From assembly GCA_963532425.1 (NCBI GenBank), contig CAUSKK010000011.1, positions 16,622 to 80,621 of the forward strand: a stretch of 64,000 nucleotides of DNA. Reading direction: 5' to 3'. Shown here piece by piece: positions 24,421-33,522 of the stretch. Both the position numbers and the translations under genes were made by a program. This stretch comes from CAUSKK01 sp963532425. Its GTDB lineage: Bacteria; Pseudomonadota; Gammaproteobacteria; Cardiobacteriales; Cardiobacteriaceae. Under the pieces are notes generated by a model. That model saw only the letters and a list, made by a program, of their open reading frames with translations. It was not told the origin of the DNA and made no database searches. Numbering within the stretch: position 1 is the first letter of the stretch; each line of letters starts with the position of its first letter.

Positions 24421-27400
24421 CTACAGGGGAACTTCACGCCAGTTAACCCGAACAAAGACGTCGGCGCCGCATTTTTTCGCCTTGATGGCGGCCATCTGCG
24501 CACCTTCTTTCTCGGTGGCATAGGACAGCAGCACGGTTTTATCCTTGGGCAGGCACTTCCGCATTTTTTCCAGACCCTTCAGCTTCTCATCATTTTTGAT
24601 TTTGCCGTCGGCGCCTTTAATGAAGGAGGCCAGCTTACCGCCCTCAAGGCTTTCACCCTGGGCGTTGGTGTTCAGGATGTCGCCCCGACCGCCGGACACT
24701 TCCAGCACCCGGGCCGCCGAAGCCAGCGTGGCCGATTTACCCACCACACCCTCGTTGGCACCGAGGCCAGCATTGGAGGCCAGCAGGTCGCGGAAGGCCG
24801 AATCGCGTTTATCTGCGTCGGGCACGCCCCCGGTAGCCGCGTTGATGGACATAATCCAGCTGAAACCGGCCGAAGCCACCGATGAGCCAGAGGAGTTACA
24901 GGTTTGACCGCTGCCGGCGCTACCGAAGGACTGTTTCTTATAGCCGTACATCCGTGAGGTGATGTAGAAGGTATTGATGAACACGTCGCCCTTGGTGGTA
25001 ATTTTCTCGGAGCTGCGCGGCTCGGTGGCACTGGCATAGCCTTCACGCAGCACAATCCGCCAGGCCTTGTGCACGTTGGGGTCTAACTTGTTGTTGGTCA
25101 GTACCCGTTTGCCGCCGGTTTGGCCGTAGGTAGCCGGCGCCAGTGGGTCGGGCTCATCGCGCAGAATGGTTTGGTCCAGAATGGTGCTGTCGTTGTAGTT
25201 CACCGGCGGGGCATTCAGGTCGGTAACCTTGTTGTAAACGCCCATCAGCACCTGACGGTCGGTGTTTTCCTTATCCGCTTCGTAGACATCGGAGCCGGTA
25301 CCAAAGATGATGACCGCATTGTCGTTATCCACCTTGTAGATGGTGGGAGCTGCGGTAATGGGCTGGCTGGGCTGACCCCGATAGACCAGACGAACGCGGC
25401 CGGGCCACTGGCTGGGGTGGGCGCGCAGGTCGAATTTCCACACATTACCCTTGGTATCGCCGGCAAAGGCAAAGTCATAGACGCCGTCCATGTTGTTGTC
25501 ATAGAGCACCGGTGTGGACAGACCCGCCCCGGCCCCTTCGCCACCCACAGGGATTTTCACGACCAGATGACCGGGCCGGTTGCCGTTGTTGATATTGCCG
25601 CTGTTGACATCGGCACCGAAGTTCTGACCGAAAAGGTCATAGACGTAGAGCGTGGCCACCGGGTCATAGGGGGCGTCGCTGTCGGCGGTACCCTTGTAGC
25701 CGTTGGCGATGAAGGTGTAGGCGTGAACGTTCAGATCGCGTTTGGCAATGTCATTGGGCTCGAAGTCCATGGCCACCTGGCCGATGGCCGGCGTGCTCAG
25801 CGTATAGCCCAGCGCGTTATCTTCACCCTTCTGGGTTTCCCAGAACGGCACGTCGCGGCGCCAGTCGCCGGAGCGCAGACCGATATCGGCATTGGTCGCC
25901 CGGCCTTTACCACTGATATTCAGCGCATAGGCACCCCGGCCACCCTGGCCCATGGTGCCCACCAGGGCATATTGCTGTTGCAGACCGCCGGTTTCGGGGG
26001 TTTTCACCCAGGCCAGGCCGCCGTTGTTCAGGAACAGGTGTGGGAATTTCTTCTCGTTGGTGCCATAGTCAGACTTGGCAATTTCTTTCACCGCCCGGCC
26101 CACGGTCAGCGCGTCCTTGTTGGAAGGGGTTTTCTTGCTTTCACGCTGCATGCCGGCCGGCAGGTAGTTCAGCACCAGATTGTAGGGCGCAGCCGGGTTG
26201 TTAGTGGCCCGGAAGATGTAAACCAGACCGTCGTTGGCGGCGGTGATGACAAATTCCTGGGTGGCATTGCTGCCGGTAGTGGTGGTGTTATCCATGGAGA
26301 CCACCGGTGCGTTAATCACGTCGCCCATCTGCCGGAACAGTTTCCGTTCGGCCTCCTGGCCGGCGGGAGTATTGGCAAAACGGTCGCGGTAGGCAGGCAC
26401 AACACGGTTGCTCAGGCCAGCCACAGCCGCTTCAATTTCCGTATCGGTGGCGGTGGAACGTTTGTACCAGGGCACAAAACCCCGGGCAAATTCGGCCCGG
26501 TTATCGGCATCGTCGCCGAAGCCGAAGTCATCCAGCTGGGAGCTAGTAGCGCTGGCACCGTCCAGGTCATAGACGTCGTTATATGAACTGTCGGTGCGAC
26601 CGCTATTCACCAGAATGCGACGGGCACCGTCGTAGGTGGCATTAACCGTCTGCGGCGTACCATCGGGGTTGGTCAGCACGCGACCGAAGTCCGGGTTACG
26701 GACGCCGGGGCTGGTTTCGGCCTGGGTATTCAGCTTGGCAAACTGCAGGTAGCTACCCCAGATATTGGTATCCAGCCGCAGGGCGGTGGCAGAGCCGGCC
26801 ACGTTGGAGCCCGCCGAAGCCGGAGTGGAGGGAGCATAAACCTGTTTCTCCTCACCCTTATTCTCATTGCTCACGTGGGTGAAGATTTTGTCAAAGGCCG
26901 CCTTCAGAGAGGCCGAGTCGCCGGCTTCAAAATAGCATTTGCCAAGTTTAGCCGAAGGCGGGACCTCTTTACCCCGGCACTCGGCGCCGGTGGCAGCGTT
27001 CTGCAGGTAGGACTTACCCCCCTTTGAAAGGCCATTACCAAAACCGATGGTGAAGGTTTCGATATTCTGTTTACGTGGCTTGTTGGCCTGCTCTTCCATA
27101 CGTCCGCTGCTTTCGTTCAGCAGCCACTGCTTCGGTACGATTTCGTCGAAATCGCCACCCTCGGCGTCGGGGCCACTTTTTAGGTCGGCGTGGTAAAGAA
27201 TGTGGCTGAAGAGACTCACCCCATTACCCATAAGGCCCAATATATTAGGCTTACTCTCATTTACGTTGGCCAGGTAGTAGCTACCCCGACCGGCCTCATA
27301 GGGATAGCGCAGAGGCTTGCCGCTGGGCGGATAGTAGCGCGCTGGGTGTGTGCCGGTTTCTTCAACGCCACTACTACTATTGGCAATGGTGCCAATGTGC

Positions 27401-28119
27401 TCATAGTAGCCATTGGGAACTCCAGTGATGTTGGCATCACCGTCAGAGAGAAGCACGATGTAGTTCTTCTGGCAGCGGTATTTAATCTGCTGCTTCAGGG
27501 CGGTGGCCATGGTCAGATAGCGCGAGGTTGTTGGCGTGGAGCCGGCAATACTCAAACGGTTGGTGTGTTTAAACACCTCAGAGGCATTGGTAAAGAATCT
27601 CGGGCTATAGTCCGGATAGGTTGTATATGAGCTGGGTGTTACCCAAACCACACCATTGCGGTCCCAGGTACGCCAGAGCGAACCCAGGCCCCAGTTAATA
27701 CGATCCCCGTAGGTATCCACCACCTCGTTTACCGCATCGATTACGGTGGTAATCCGGGAGGGTCTTTGGAAATAACCGCCAATGCCCCCGTAGTAGTCAA
27801 AATACAACGTCTGCTGAGCTCGCCCCAGGTTGGGGCCGGTGGGCCAGTTAAATTTGGAGGGGTTAACTCGTCCCCAGCCCGGACCACTAGCGGCCCAGTT
27901 ACCATTTAAATCGCTGGCCATGGAGCCCGAGTCATCGATAAAGAGCAAAACGTTTGGTTTTACGCCAGGGGCACTGGTGATATTGCTTTCGCTGGCCAGG
28001 TGCAAGGGCCGGCTGGTGAAGGGGGAAGTGTTGGAAGTGGGCGGGTCTGCCAAAGCGCTTTGGCAAACCAGACTAACCGCCGAGGCGATTACCAGAGGTC
28101 TGATTATTTTTCTTGTCAT
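24421..28119 (-). CDS. pilY1: PilY1-type pilus tip adhesin/biogenesis protein
   Basis: A 1232-residue secreted protein of the PilC/PilY1 family that acts with type IV pili in assembly, adhesion and surface sensing. It has a signal peptide (cleavage after SALA, about residue 24) and an N-terminal von Willebrand A domain with a MIDAS-like motif (VLLFIDDSGSM, about 57-67). A C-terminal seven-bladed propeller (about 600-1050) includes the calcium loop DNNMDGVYDFAFAGD. The family PilY1 segment TLYVYDLFGQNFG is also present. The start at 28119 has AGGAAT nine bases upstream. It stands alone, without the usual pilV/W/X/E minor pilins. A type IV pilus is also the DNA-uptake machine in related bacteria, which is relevant to the palindrome repeats. 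Confidence 0.93.
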   Translation of the reverse strand: MTRKIIRPLVIASAVSLVCQSALADPPTSNTSPFTSRPLHLASESNITSAPGVKPNVLLFIDDSGSMASDLNGNWAASGPGWGRVNPSKFNWPTGPNLGRAQQTLYFDYYGGIGGYFQRPSRITTVIDAVNEVVDTYGDRINWGLGSLWRTWDRNGVVWVTPSSYTTYPDYSPRFFTNASEVFKHTNRLSIAGSTPTTSRYLTMATALKQQIKYRCQKNYIVLLSDGDANITGVPNGYYEHIGTIANSSSGVEETGTHPARYYPPSGKPLRYPYEAGRGSYYLANVNESKPNILGLMGNGVSLFSHILYHADLKSGPDAEGGDFDEIVPKQWLLNESSGRMEEQANKPRKQNIETFTIGFGNGLSKGGKSYLQNAATGAECRGKEVPPSAKLGKCYFEAGDSASLKAAFDKIFTHVSNENKGEEKQVYAPSTPASAGSNVAGSATALRLDTNIWGSYLQFAKLNTQAETSPGVRNPDFGRVLTNPDGTPQTVNATYDGARRILVNSGRTDSSYNDVYDLDGASATSSQLDDFGFGDDADNRAEFARGFVPWYKRSTATDTEIEAAVAGLSNRVVPAYRDRFANTPAGQEAERKLFRQMGDVINAPVVSMDNTTTTGSNATQEFVITAANDGLVYIFRATNNPAAPYNLVLNYLPAGMQRESKKTPSNKDALTVGRAVKEIAKSDYGTNEKKFPHLFLNNGGLAWVKTPETGGLQQQYALVGTMGQGGRGAYALNISGKGRATNADIGLRSGDWRRDVPFWETQKGEDNALGYTLSTPAIGQVAMDFEPNDIAKRDLNVHAYTFIANGYKGTADSDAPYDPVATLYVYDLFGQNFGADVNSGNINNGNRPGHLVVKIPVGGEGAGAGLSTPVLYDNNMDGVYDFAFAGDTKGNVWKFDLRAHPSQWPGRVRLVYRGQPSQPITAAPTIYKVDNDNAVIIFGTGSDVYEADKENTDRQVLMGVYNKVTDLNAPPVNYNDSTILDQTILRDEPDPLAPATYGQTGGKRVLTNNKLDPNVHKAWRIVLREGYASATEPRSSEKITTKGDVFINTFYITSRMYGYKKQSFGSAGSGQTCNSSGSSVASAGFSWIMSINAATGGVPDADKRDSAFRDLLASNAGLGANEGVVGKSATLASAARVLEVSGGRGDILNTNAQGESLEGGKLASFIKGADGKIKNDEKLKGLEKMRKCLPKDKTVLLSYATEKEGAQMAAIKAKKCGADVFVRVNWREVPL

Positions 28120-28170
28120 ATAACTATTCCTATAGTGGGGGTTATTTGTTGTTGCTAGCAAGCAAAGGCT

Positions 28171-28190
28171 GTTCCAAAGTCCATTGGAAC
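28171..28190 (-). terminator. Possible weak terminator after dut
   Basis: GTTCCAA-AGTCCA-TTGGAAC makes a 7-bp stem just past the dut stop codon but lacks a clear U-tract; low support. Confidence 0.3.
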
Positions 28191-28193
28191 CGT

Positions 28194-28655
28194 CTAGTTT
28201 CGTCCGGTGTGGCCAAAACCACCGCTGCCCCGGGCGCTGGGCTCAAATTCATCGACGATTTCGAGCGCCGGCCGGAGCACCGGGCAAATCAACAGCTGGG
28301 CGATGCGGTCGCCCGACTGAATAAGAAAATCCTCCGTACTGCGGTTGAACAGGGAAATTTTTAATTCGCCCTGATAGTCGCTGTCAATCAGGCCGACGCT
28401 GTTGCCGAGAATAATACCGTGTTTATGGCCCAGGCCGGAACGGGGCAGGATAAGGGCGCAGTAGCCGGGGTCGGCCAGGTGAATGGCCAGGCCGGTGCCC
28501 ACCAGGGCCGTTTGCCGGGGCCCGAGGCGAAGCGCTTCGTCTCCGGGCAGCAGGGCGCGCAAATCCAGGGCAGCACTGCCGGCGGTGGCGTAGCTGGGCA
28601 GCGGCCACTGCTGGCCTAGGCGGGGGTCAAGAATTTTAACTTTTAGTTGTTTCAT
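28194..28655 (-). CDS. dut: Deoxyuridine 5'-triphosphate nucleotidohydrolase
   Basis: A 153-residue trimeric dUTPase that converts dUTP to dUMP and pyrophosphate, keeping uracil out of DNA and supplying thymidylate synthesis. All five motifs are readable: TAGSAALDL, PRSGLGHKHG, GNSVGLIDSDYQGELKI, GDRIAQLLI and the C-terminal P-loop-like RGSGGFGHTG. One palindrome is in frame in the surface loop after motif 1 (DEALRLG). Its start overlaps the coaBC stop by four bases, the classical coaBC-dut arrangement. Confidence 0.96.
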   Translation of the reverse strand: MKQLKVKILDPRLGQQWPLPSYATAGSAALDLRALLPGDEALRLGPRQTALVGTGLAIHLADPGYCALILPRSGLGHKHGIILGNSVGLIDSDYQGELKISLFNRSTEDFLIQSGDRIAQLLICPVLRPALEIVDEFEPSARGSGGFGHTGRN

Positions 28656-29857
28656 GAGTTTTTATCCTCCTGACGGGCAATGAGGTAGTCCCAGATGTGG
28701 CCGGCCAGGGCGATTTTGGACTGGCGCGGGAAATCCTGGCACTGGCCGTTGCTATCGAGCACACTCACGGCGTTGCTGTCGTCGCCGAAAACCGGCTGGC
28801 TCACGTCATTGGCAACGATGACGTCCAGCTGCTTATCCTGTAGTTTACGCCGGGCGTTGCTCTGCAGCGCTTCGGTTTCGGCGGAAAAGCCCACACAGAG
28901 CCGGGGCCGGGGCGAGCCGGTGGCGATGGTTTTGATGATGTCCGGGTTTTCCACCAGCTCCAGGGTCAGCTGGCCGTGCAGGGCCTTCTTGTGCTTCTGG
29001 CGCAGCGGATTTTTCACCCGGTAATCGGCCACGGCGGCGCAGCCGATGAACACATCACAGGGAAGCGCTTCGGTTTCGCAGAGGGCCAGCATTTCCAGCG
29101 CACTTTTCACCCGCAGGATTCTGACGTTCTCCGGCTCCGGGGCGCTGGTCTGGCCGGCAATCACCGTAACCTCAGCACCGCGCCGGGCCGCCTCCTGGGC
29201 CAGGGCAAAGGCCATTTTGCCGGAGCTGTGGTTGCTGAGATAGCGCACCGGGTCGATGTGCTCGACGGTGGCGCCGGCGGTAATTACCACCCGCTGGCCC
29301 CGCAGCGCTTCGCCACTGCGACTGGCCGGCAGGGCTCGGTCGATGGCGGCCAGCAGTTCCTCCGGCTCCACCAGACGCCCCTGACCCTCCTCGCCGCAGG
29401 CGTGGTCGCCGTGGTTGGGCTCCAGCACATGATGACGCTGGCGCAATAGCTCAAAATTAGCGCGCACGGCCGAATGCTGCCACATCTGTGGGTTCATGGC
29501 CGGCGCCAGCAGCACCGGGGCCGTGGTGGCCAGATAGAGGGTGGTCAGCAGATTATCGCCGAGGCCTTGGGCGAGCTTGGCGGCGGTGTTGGCGCTGAGC
29601 GGGGCGAGCAGAAAGACATCGGCCCAGCGGGCCAGTTCAATGTGGGCCATGGCCCCGGCCCGGGTGCCCGGGTCAGCGAGGCCCAGCACCGGCCGGCCAC
29701 TGAGGGCCTGGAGCACCAGCGGGCTAACAAAATCGGCCGCCGCTGGCGTAAGCACCACCTGCACCCGGTCGCCGCGTTTGGTCAGCAGGCGCAACAGGCT
29801 GGGAATTTTGAAGGCAGCGACGCTGCCACAGATACCAATGAGGATATTCTTGGCCAT
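28652..29857 (-). CDS. coaBC: Bifunctional phosphopantothenoylcysteine decarboxylase/phosphopantothenate-cysteine ligase
   Basis: A 401-residue two-domain enzyme of coenzyme A synthesis. The N-terminal CoaC half is an FMN-dependent decarboxylase (ILIGICGSVAAFKIPSLLR; APAMNPQMW; Cys in HACGEEGQGR). The C-terminal CoaB half is a CTP-dependent ligase (VVITAGATVEHIDPVRYLSNHSSGKMA; IGCAAVADYRVK; FSAETE). Length matches E. coli CoaBC (406). A palindrome in frame encodes ETEALPCD in the CoaB half. It is transcribed with dut and divergent from the response-regulator operon, with a 69-bp spacer. Confidence 0.96.
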   Translation of the reverse strand: MAKNILIGICGSVAAFKIPSLLRLLTKRGDRVQVVLTPAAADFVSPLVLQALSGRPVLGLADPGTRAGAMAHIELARWADVFLLAPLSANTAAKLAQGLGDNLLTTLYLATTAPVLLAPAMNPQMWQHSAVRANFELLRQRHHVLEPNHGDHACGEEGQGRLVEPEELLAAIDRALPASRSGEALRGQRVVITAGATVEHIDPVRYLSNHSSGKMAFALAQEAARRGAEVTVIAGQTSAPEPENVRILRVKSALEMLALCETEALPCDVFIGCAAVADYRVKNPLRQKHKKALHGQLTLELVENPDIIKTIATGSPRPRLCVGFSAETEALQSNARRKLQDKQLDVIVANDVSQPVFGDDSNAVSVLDSNGQCQDFPRQSKIALAGHIWDYLIARQEDKNS

Positions 29858-29879
29858 GAAATCGGGAAAAAGCCCTATT

Positions 29880-29908
29880 TTATCGCTATACTTCCCCTTT
29901 TCTATAAT
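29880..29908 (+). promoter_or_regulatory. Sigma-70-like promoter of the response-regulator operon
   Basis: TTATCG, a 17-base spacer, then TATAAT (29903-29908), 18 bases before the ATG at 29927. The -10 is consensus; the -35 matches three of six. The ribosome binding site AGAGGGAAT follows. Confidence 0.5.
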
Positions 29909-29926
29909 TCTAAAAAGAGGGAATTT

Positions 29927-30982
29927 ATGTTAAAAACCGCATTAATCGTCGATGATTCTCGGCTGGCGCGCCTGACTCTGCGCCGATTATTGGTTAAACA
30001 CAATTTGGAAATTTTTGAAGCCGAAGGGGTGGTCGATGCGGAGGAATGGCTGCAGCGCAACACCCTGCCGGACGTGGTCTTTATGGATATTCTCATGCCG
30101 AAGCTGGACGGCTACGAGGGTCTGAAACGCATGCGGGAAAATCCCGAAACCCGCAATATCCCCGTGGTGATGTACTCCGGCGACATTTCCGAAGAGGCCC
30201 GTCAGAAGGCCCGGGACGCCGGCGCCACCGGCTATCTGCCGAAGCCCGCCGAGGCCGGCCGGCTGGACCATCTTATCAATGCCCTGAATCAGAAAGTGGC
30301 CGCCAAACCCGAACCGGTGGTCGCGCCCACGGAAATCTCCGTCCCCTCCTTTAATAGTTTCTCTCCGGCCGAACCCGGCAAACCCGCCCAGGCCAGCGCC
30401 CTGGAAAACTTCAATTTCTCCTCCAGCATGAATCTGGGCAGCACCGGCCCCGAACCCAGCCTGGCCCCCGAACCCACCCCCGCCGCCGCTCCGGAAAACC
30501 GGCTCAGCAGCTTTGCCACCCTGGCTAACAACGTCAGCGATGATATCCCCACCCCCAGCCTGGCGCCCCGGCCGCTGCCGGAAACCACCATGAGCTTTGA
30601 AACCAGCGAGGGCAATCCCTCCGCCGCCAGCGCCCCGGCCCCGGCCGCCGTTGACAGCGAAGCGCTCAAGGCCCTGGAAAAACGCCTGGCCGCCCTGGAA
30701 GAGGCCCTGAAGCAAGTCCCCAGCGCCGGCGCCGCCGACAGCCGCGTCGAACAGCTGGAAGAGAAGCTGCAACAGCGCCTCAACGATTTGGAATTCCGCC
30801 TCAACGCGCTGGAACGGAAGCCGGTCAGCGACGGCGCCGCCACCGAGCGCCTGCACCGGGACATCGTCTTCCTGAACCGCCAGGTCAGCGACGTGGAGAA
30901 GAAAAGTCGGGTTAATCTGGCCCTGGCCATCATCGCCGGCATTCTGGCGCTGCTGGGGGTGGTGTGGCAGCTGCTGGTCTGA
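29927..30982 (+). CDS. Response regulator with coiled coil and C-terminal membrane anchor
   Basis: A 351-residue protein. Residues 3-122 are a full receiver domain: acidic pair Asp9/Asp10, phosphoacceptor Asp54 in FMDILMP, Ser84 in VMYSGD, Lys106 in PKPAE. A Pro/Ala/Ser-rich low-complexity linker (about 130-245) comes next. Heptad-like segments (ALEKRLAALEEALKQVP and VEQLEEKLQQRLNDLEFRLNALE, about 248-300) predict a coiled coil. The last ~23 residues are one hydrophobic helix (VNLALAIIAGILALLGVVW). Receivers of the CheY/PilG type are normally soluble, so a tail anchor is unusual. No histidine kinase is adjacent. The stop overlaps the next ATG (ATGA). Confidence 0.85.
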   Translation: MLKTALIVDDSRLARLTLRRLLVKHNLEIFEAEGVVDAEEWLQRNTLPDVVFMDILMPKLDGYEGLKRMRENPETRNIPVVMYSGDISEEARQKARDAGATGYLPKPAEAGRLDHLINALNQKVAAKPEPVVAPTEISVPSFNSFSPAEPGKPAQASALENFNFSSSMNLGSTGPEPSLAPEPTPAAAPENRLSSFATLANNVSDDIPTPSLAPRPLPETTMSFETSEGNPSAASAPAPAAVDSEALKALEKRLAALEEALKQVPSAGAADSRVEQLEEKLQQRLNDLEFRLNALERKPVSDGAATERLHRDIVFLNRQVSDVEKKSRVNLALAIIAGILALLGVVWQLLV

Positions 30983-31767
30983 TGACCCGACTCATCGCCG
31001 CCCACCCCGACTTCCGCCCCGACGCCCACCAACAGGCGTTTATCCGGGCCCTCAACGCGGAATGCCTCCCCTGGCAAGACATTATTCCCACGGCAGAACT
31101 TATAGTTCTGCCGTTATTCGTTTGGGACTACAGCCAGCGGCCGGCGGCCTTCCGCGCCTGGCTCGACCGCTGCGAACGGGCCGGCACCCGGCTGGTCAAT
31201 CCGGCGCCGCTGCTGCGCTGGAATCTGGAAAAAGGCTATCTGGCCACCCTGCCCGGCGCCACGCCCATTCAACGGCTCCACTCCCGCGCCGACTGGGAAG
31301 CGCTGACCGGCAACCCGGTGATTAAGCCGCTGATTGGCCAGAGCGGCCGGGGCGTCTGCCGCCACAGCGACGGCCCGCCGGATTTTAGCGCCGGCCAAAT
31401 CTATCTGGCCCAGCCCTTTATTTCGGCCCAATTCGAGGCCTGTCTGCTCTATCTCAACGGCCAATTCAGCCACGCCGTGCAACGGCGGCTGGCTCCGAAC
31501 GAATGGCGGGCCAACTCGACCTATGGTGCCACGGTCAGCCCGCTGGCCCCCCGGCCCGAGTGGTTGGCCCTGGCGGAACGGGCCCTGGCGGCGCTGCCCG
31601 GCCGGCCCTGCTATGCCCGGGTGGACATGCTCATCGACGGCGACGACCGGGCCCACATCAACGAGCTGGAACTCATCGAACCGGCCCTCTACGGCCAATT
31701 CGACCCGGATTTTCCCGCCCGCTTCCGAACGGCCCTACGGGACTATCTCGCCGGAGAAAACCCATGA
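30982..31767 (+). CDS. ATP-grasp domain protein (RimK/glutathione synthetase-like)
   Basis: A 261-residue protein that I read as an ATP-grasp ligase. Supporting segments are NPVIKPLIGQSGRGVCRH (the nucleotide-binding glycine-rich loop, about residues 112-129) and CYARVDMLIDGDDRAHINELELIEPALY (about 213-240), in which ARxD and the NELELIEP metal-ligand strand are typical of the fold. Such enzymes join a carboxylate to an amine or thiol using ATP; the substrate is unknown. It begins at 30982, overlapping the response-regulator stop (ATGA), and overlaps the next gene likewise, so the three are translationally coupled. Confidence 0.8.
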   Translation: MTRLIAAHPDFRPDAHQQAFIRALNAECLPWQDIIPTAELIVLPLFVWDYSQRPAAFRAWLDRCERAGTRLVNPAPLLRWNLEKGYLATLPGATPIQRLHSRADWEALTGNPVIKPLIGQSGRGVCRHSDGPPDFSAGQIYLAQPFISAQFEACLLYLNGQFSHAVQRRLAPNEWRANSTYGATVSPLAPRPEWLALAERALAALPGRPCYARVDMLIDGDDRAHINELELIEPALYGQFDPDFPARFRTALRDYLAGENP

Positions 31768-32222
31768 AAACACTCGCCTTTCTGCTGCTGTGGCCCCTGC
31801 TGGCCGCCGCCCGGGCGCCGGCCGCTTTGACCCTCGCCTGCGGCGACCAACACTGGCAACTCCTGTGCCACGACGATGGCTGCCATCAAAGCCGGCTGGA
31901 GTTCGGCCCCCCCGAGGGCGACCACTGGCGCGGCACGGCGGCGGTGCCGGCAGAGATGGCGGCGGCCCAATGGTTCCCCCGGGGTCTGGCCTGCCTGACG
32001 GCCCCCGACCAGAAAAATTATGTGCTGGTGGCCTATGGCGAAGCGCTTCGGGACGGTGAAGCCCGCCTCTGGTACTACCTCTTTGACGAGCGGGGCCGGG
32101 TTCTGAATAAGGCCGAGCCACTCCATAAAAAAGACAGCGCCAACCCTGACGAGCTGGAAGCGCTTCTCCAGCAACTCAAGCTAGACTGGCCGACGGAAAT
32201 ATCATTCCTCCCCGTCCACTAG
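31764..32222 (+). CDS. Secreted hypothetical protein
   Basis: A 152-residue protein with a clear signal peptide (MKTLAFLLLWPLLAAARAPA). The mature part has cysteines in ACGDQHW, LLCHDDGC and GLACL, suggesting disulfides in the periplasm. One palindrome copy is in frame (YGEALRDGE, at 32039). I do not recognise a family. It is the third gene of the operon with the membrane-anchored receiver and the ATP-grasp protein, joined by ATGA, and is followed by a good terminator. Confidence 0.75.
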   Translation: MKTLAFLLLWPLLAAARAPAALTLACGDQHWQLLCHDDGCHQSRLEFGPPEGDHWRGTAAVPAEMAAAQWFPRGLACLTAPDQKNYVLVAYGEALRDGEARLWYYLFDERGRVLNKAEPLHKKDSANPDELEALLQQLKLDWPTEISFLPVH

Positions 32223-32231
32223 CGAGCCCCG

Positions 32232-32254
32232 CGCCCCCAGAAGGGGCGTTTTTT
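32232..32254 (+). terminator. Terminator of the response-regulator operon
   Basis: CGCCCC-CAGAA-GGGGCG followed by TTTTTTA, directly after the secreted-protein stop. Not built from the palindrome. Confidence 0.8.
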
Positions 32255-33522
32255 ATGGCCCGCGCCCGTGGAATCCGCCCTTCCCCGACTGCCACGCCGA
32301 AGCGCTTCGCCTTTGGCCGCCACCCAAAAGGAAGCGCTTCAGGCCGCCGACCGGTTTTAGTTATTGCCAGCTCAGGGCCGTTTTAAACGAAGCGCTTCGC
32401 TCCATTGGCTTACTCGGAACGAAGCGCTTCCCTCTTCTCGCTATCCAAAATAAAAACGGCCGGGGGCTGAGACCGAAGCGCTTCGGACAGGGCGCCGAAT
32501 ATATTCCCGGCCATTTGCTTCTGCTGGCGCTGGGCGAAGCGCTTCGTTCCAAAAGTCTGCGAACGGGGGTAGCGCTTCCCTCGCGCTGGCCAGATTGAAT
32601 CGTTTTGGCGAAGCGCTTCGGTGTCAAAGGCCCGGCCGGGGCGGCTTCAATTCCTGAACGGTTCTCACCCGGCGCTTCCCTCCGAAAAAGGCTGGGGGCA
32701 TTGCCGCCGGCCAACTTGTTAAGGGTTTCCGGGGCGAAGCGCTTCCCTTCTCGCCAGTCCAAAACCGGCGGGAGCCGGGGCCGAAGCACTTCGGCGTCCT
32801 GAATGGCCGGCGGCCGGGCCCAACGCGCCCACGGCTGAACCGGGGCTAATCCCATGAATCGGCCACCAGAGGAAGCGCTTCCTTCCTCTGGCCGTTTTAA
32901 ACGAAGCGCTTCGTTCTGGAACGCCAGATTTTCCGGCGAAGCGCTTCCCTAGGAACCAATCAGGCCGGGGCCGCCAACGACGCTAAGACCGAAGCGCTTC
33001 GTTCCGACAGAACGGCTTTTCATCACAGCAACCCCGGCCTGCTGGCCAATCAAAACGCAGCGCTTCAACCGGCCCGTAAGGCCAGAGGGGGAGCGCTTCG
33101 CCTTGGGAAGCCACAAAAAAAGGAAGCGCTTCAATCCAAAGAGCCGCCGGCCATGAGGCGCTTCCCGCTTCCAGCCAAGTCATCGCCGCCGGCCCGGCCA
33201 CCACCGATTCCCCGACCGAAGCGCTTCAATCCCCCCGCCCAGCCAGGCCAGCCGAAGCGCTTCGGTTTCGATGGCTAGGGTTTTCCGGGCCGAAGTTCAG
33301 GGGGAAGCGCTTCCCCCCGGAAAGGCTCTGGCTACCCGGCGACCTTTAGGCCGGCCAGAGCGCTTCGCCCCGGCCTTCGGGACAGCGGCGCTTGGCTCGA
33401 AGTAAAAAACGGGCCGGGCCGCCGCTAGAAAATCAGCCGAGCCCGAAGCGCTTCGCCGGGCAACCCGCCCCGGGGAACTCCGGGGGCCGGTGCTAAAATT
33501 TCCCCTTTTCTCCGAGGCCCCC
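32255..33522. repeat. GAAGCGCTTC palindrome block E
   Basis: 1.27 kb with about twenty exact palindromes plus near copies, typically 30-70 bp apart. The part 32980-33240 is an inverted relative of block B: its reverse complement shares GTGGCTTCCCAAGGCGAAGC, TTGCTGTGATGAAAAGCCG and TCTGTCGGAACGAAGCGCTT with 11680-11850, and GATGACTTGGCT with about 11173. The dnaE promoter (a TAAAAT -10-like box near 33493) lies at its right end. No supportable gene. Confidence 0.9.

Noticed and set aside
25120..26586. 488-residue plus-strand frame opposite pilY1
   Set aside because: Shadow frame of pilY1; no independent start signal or domain.
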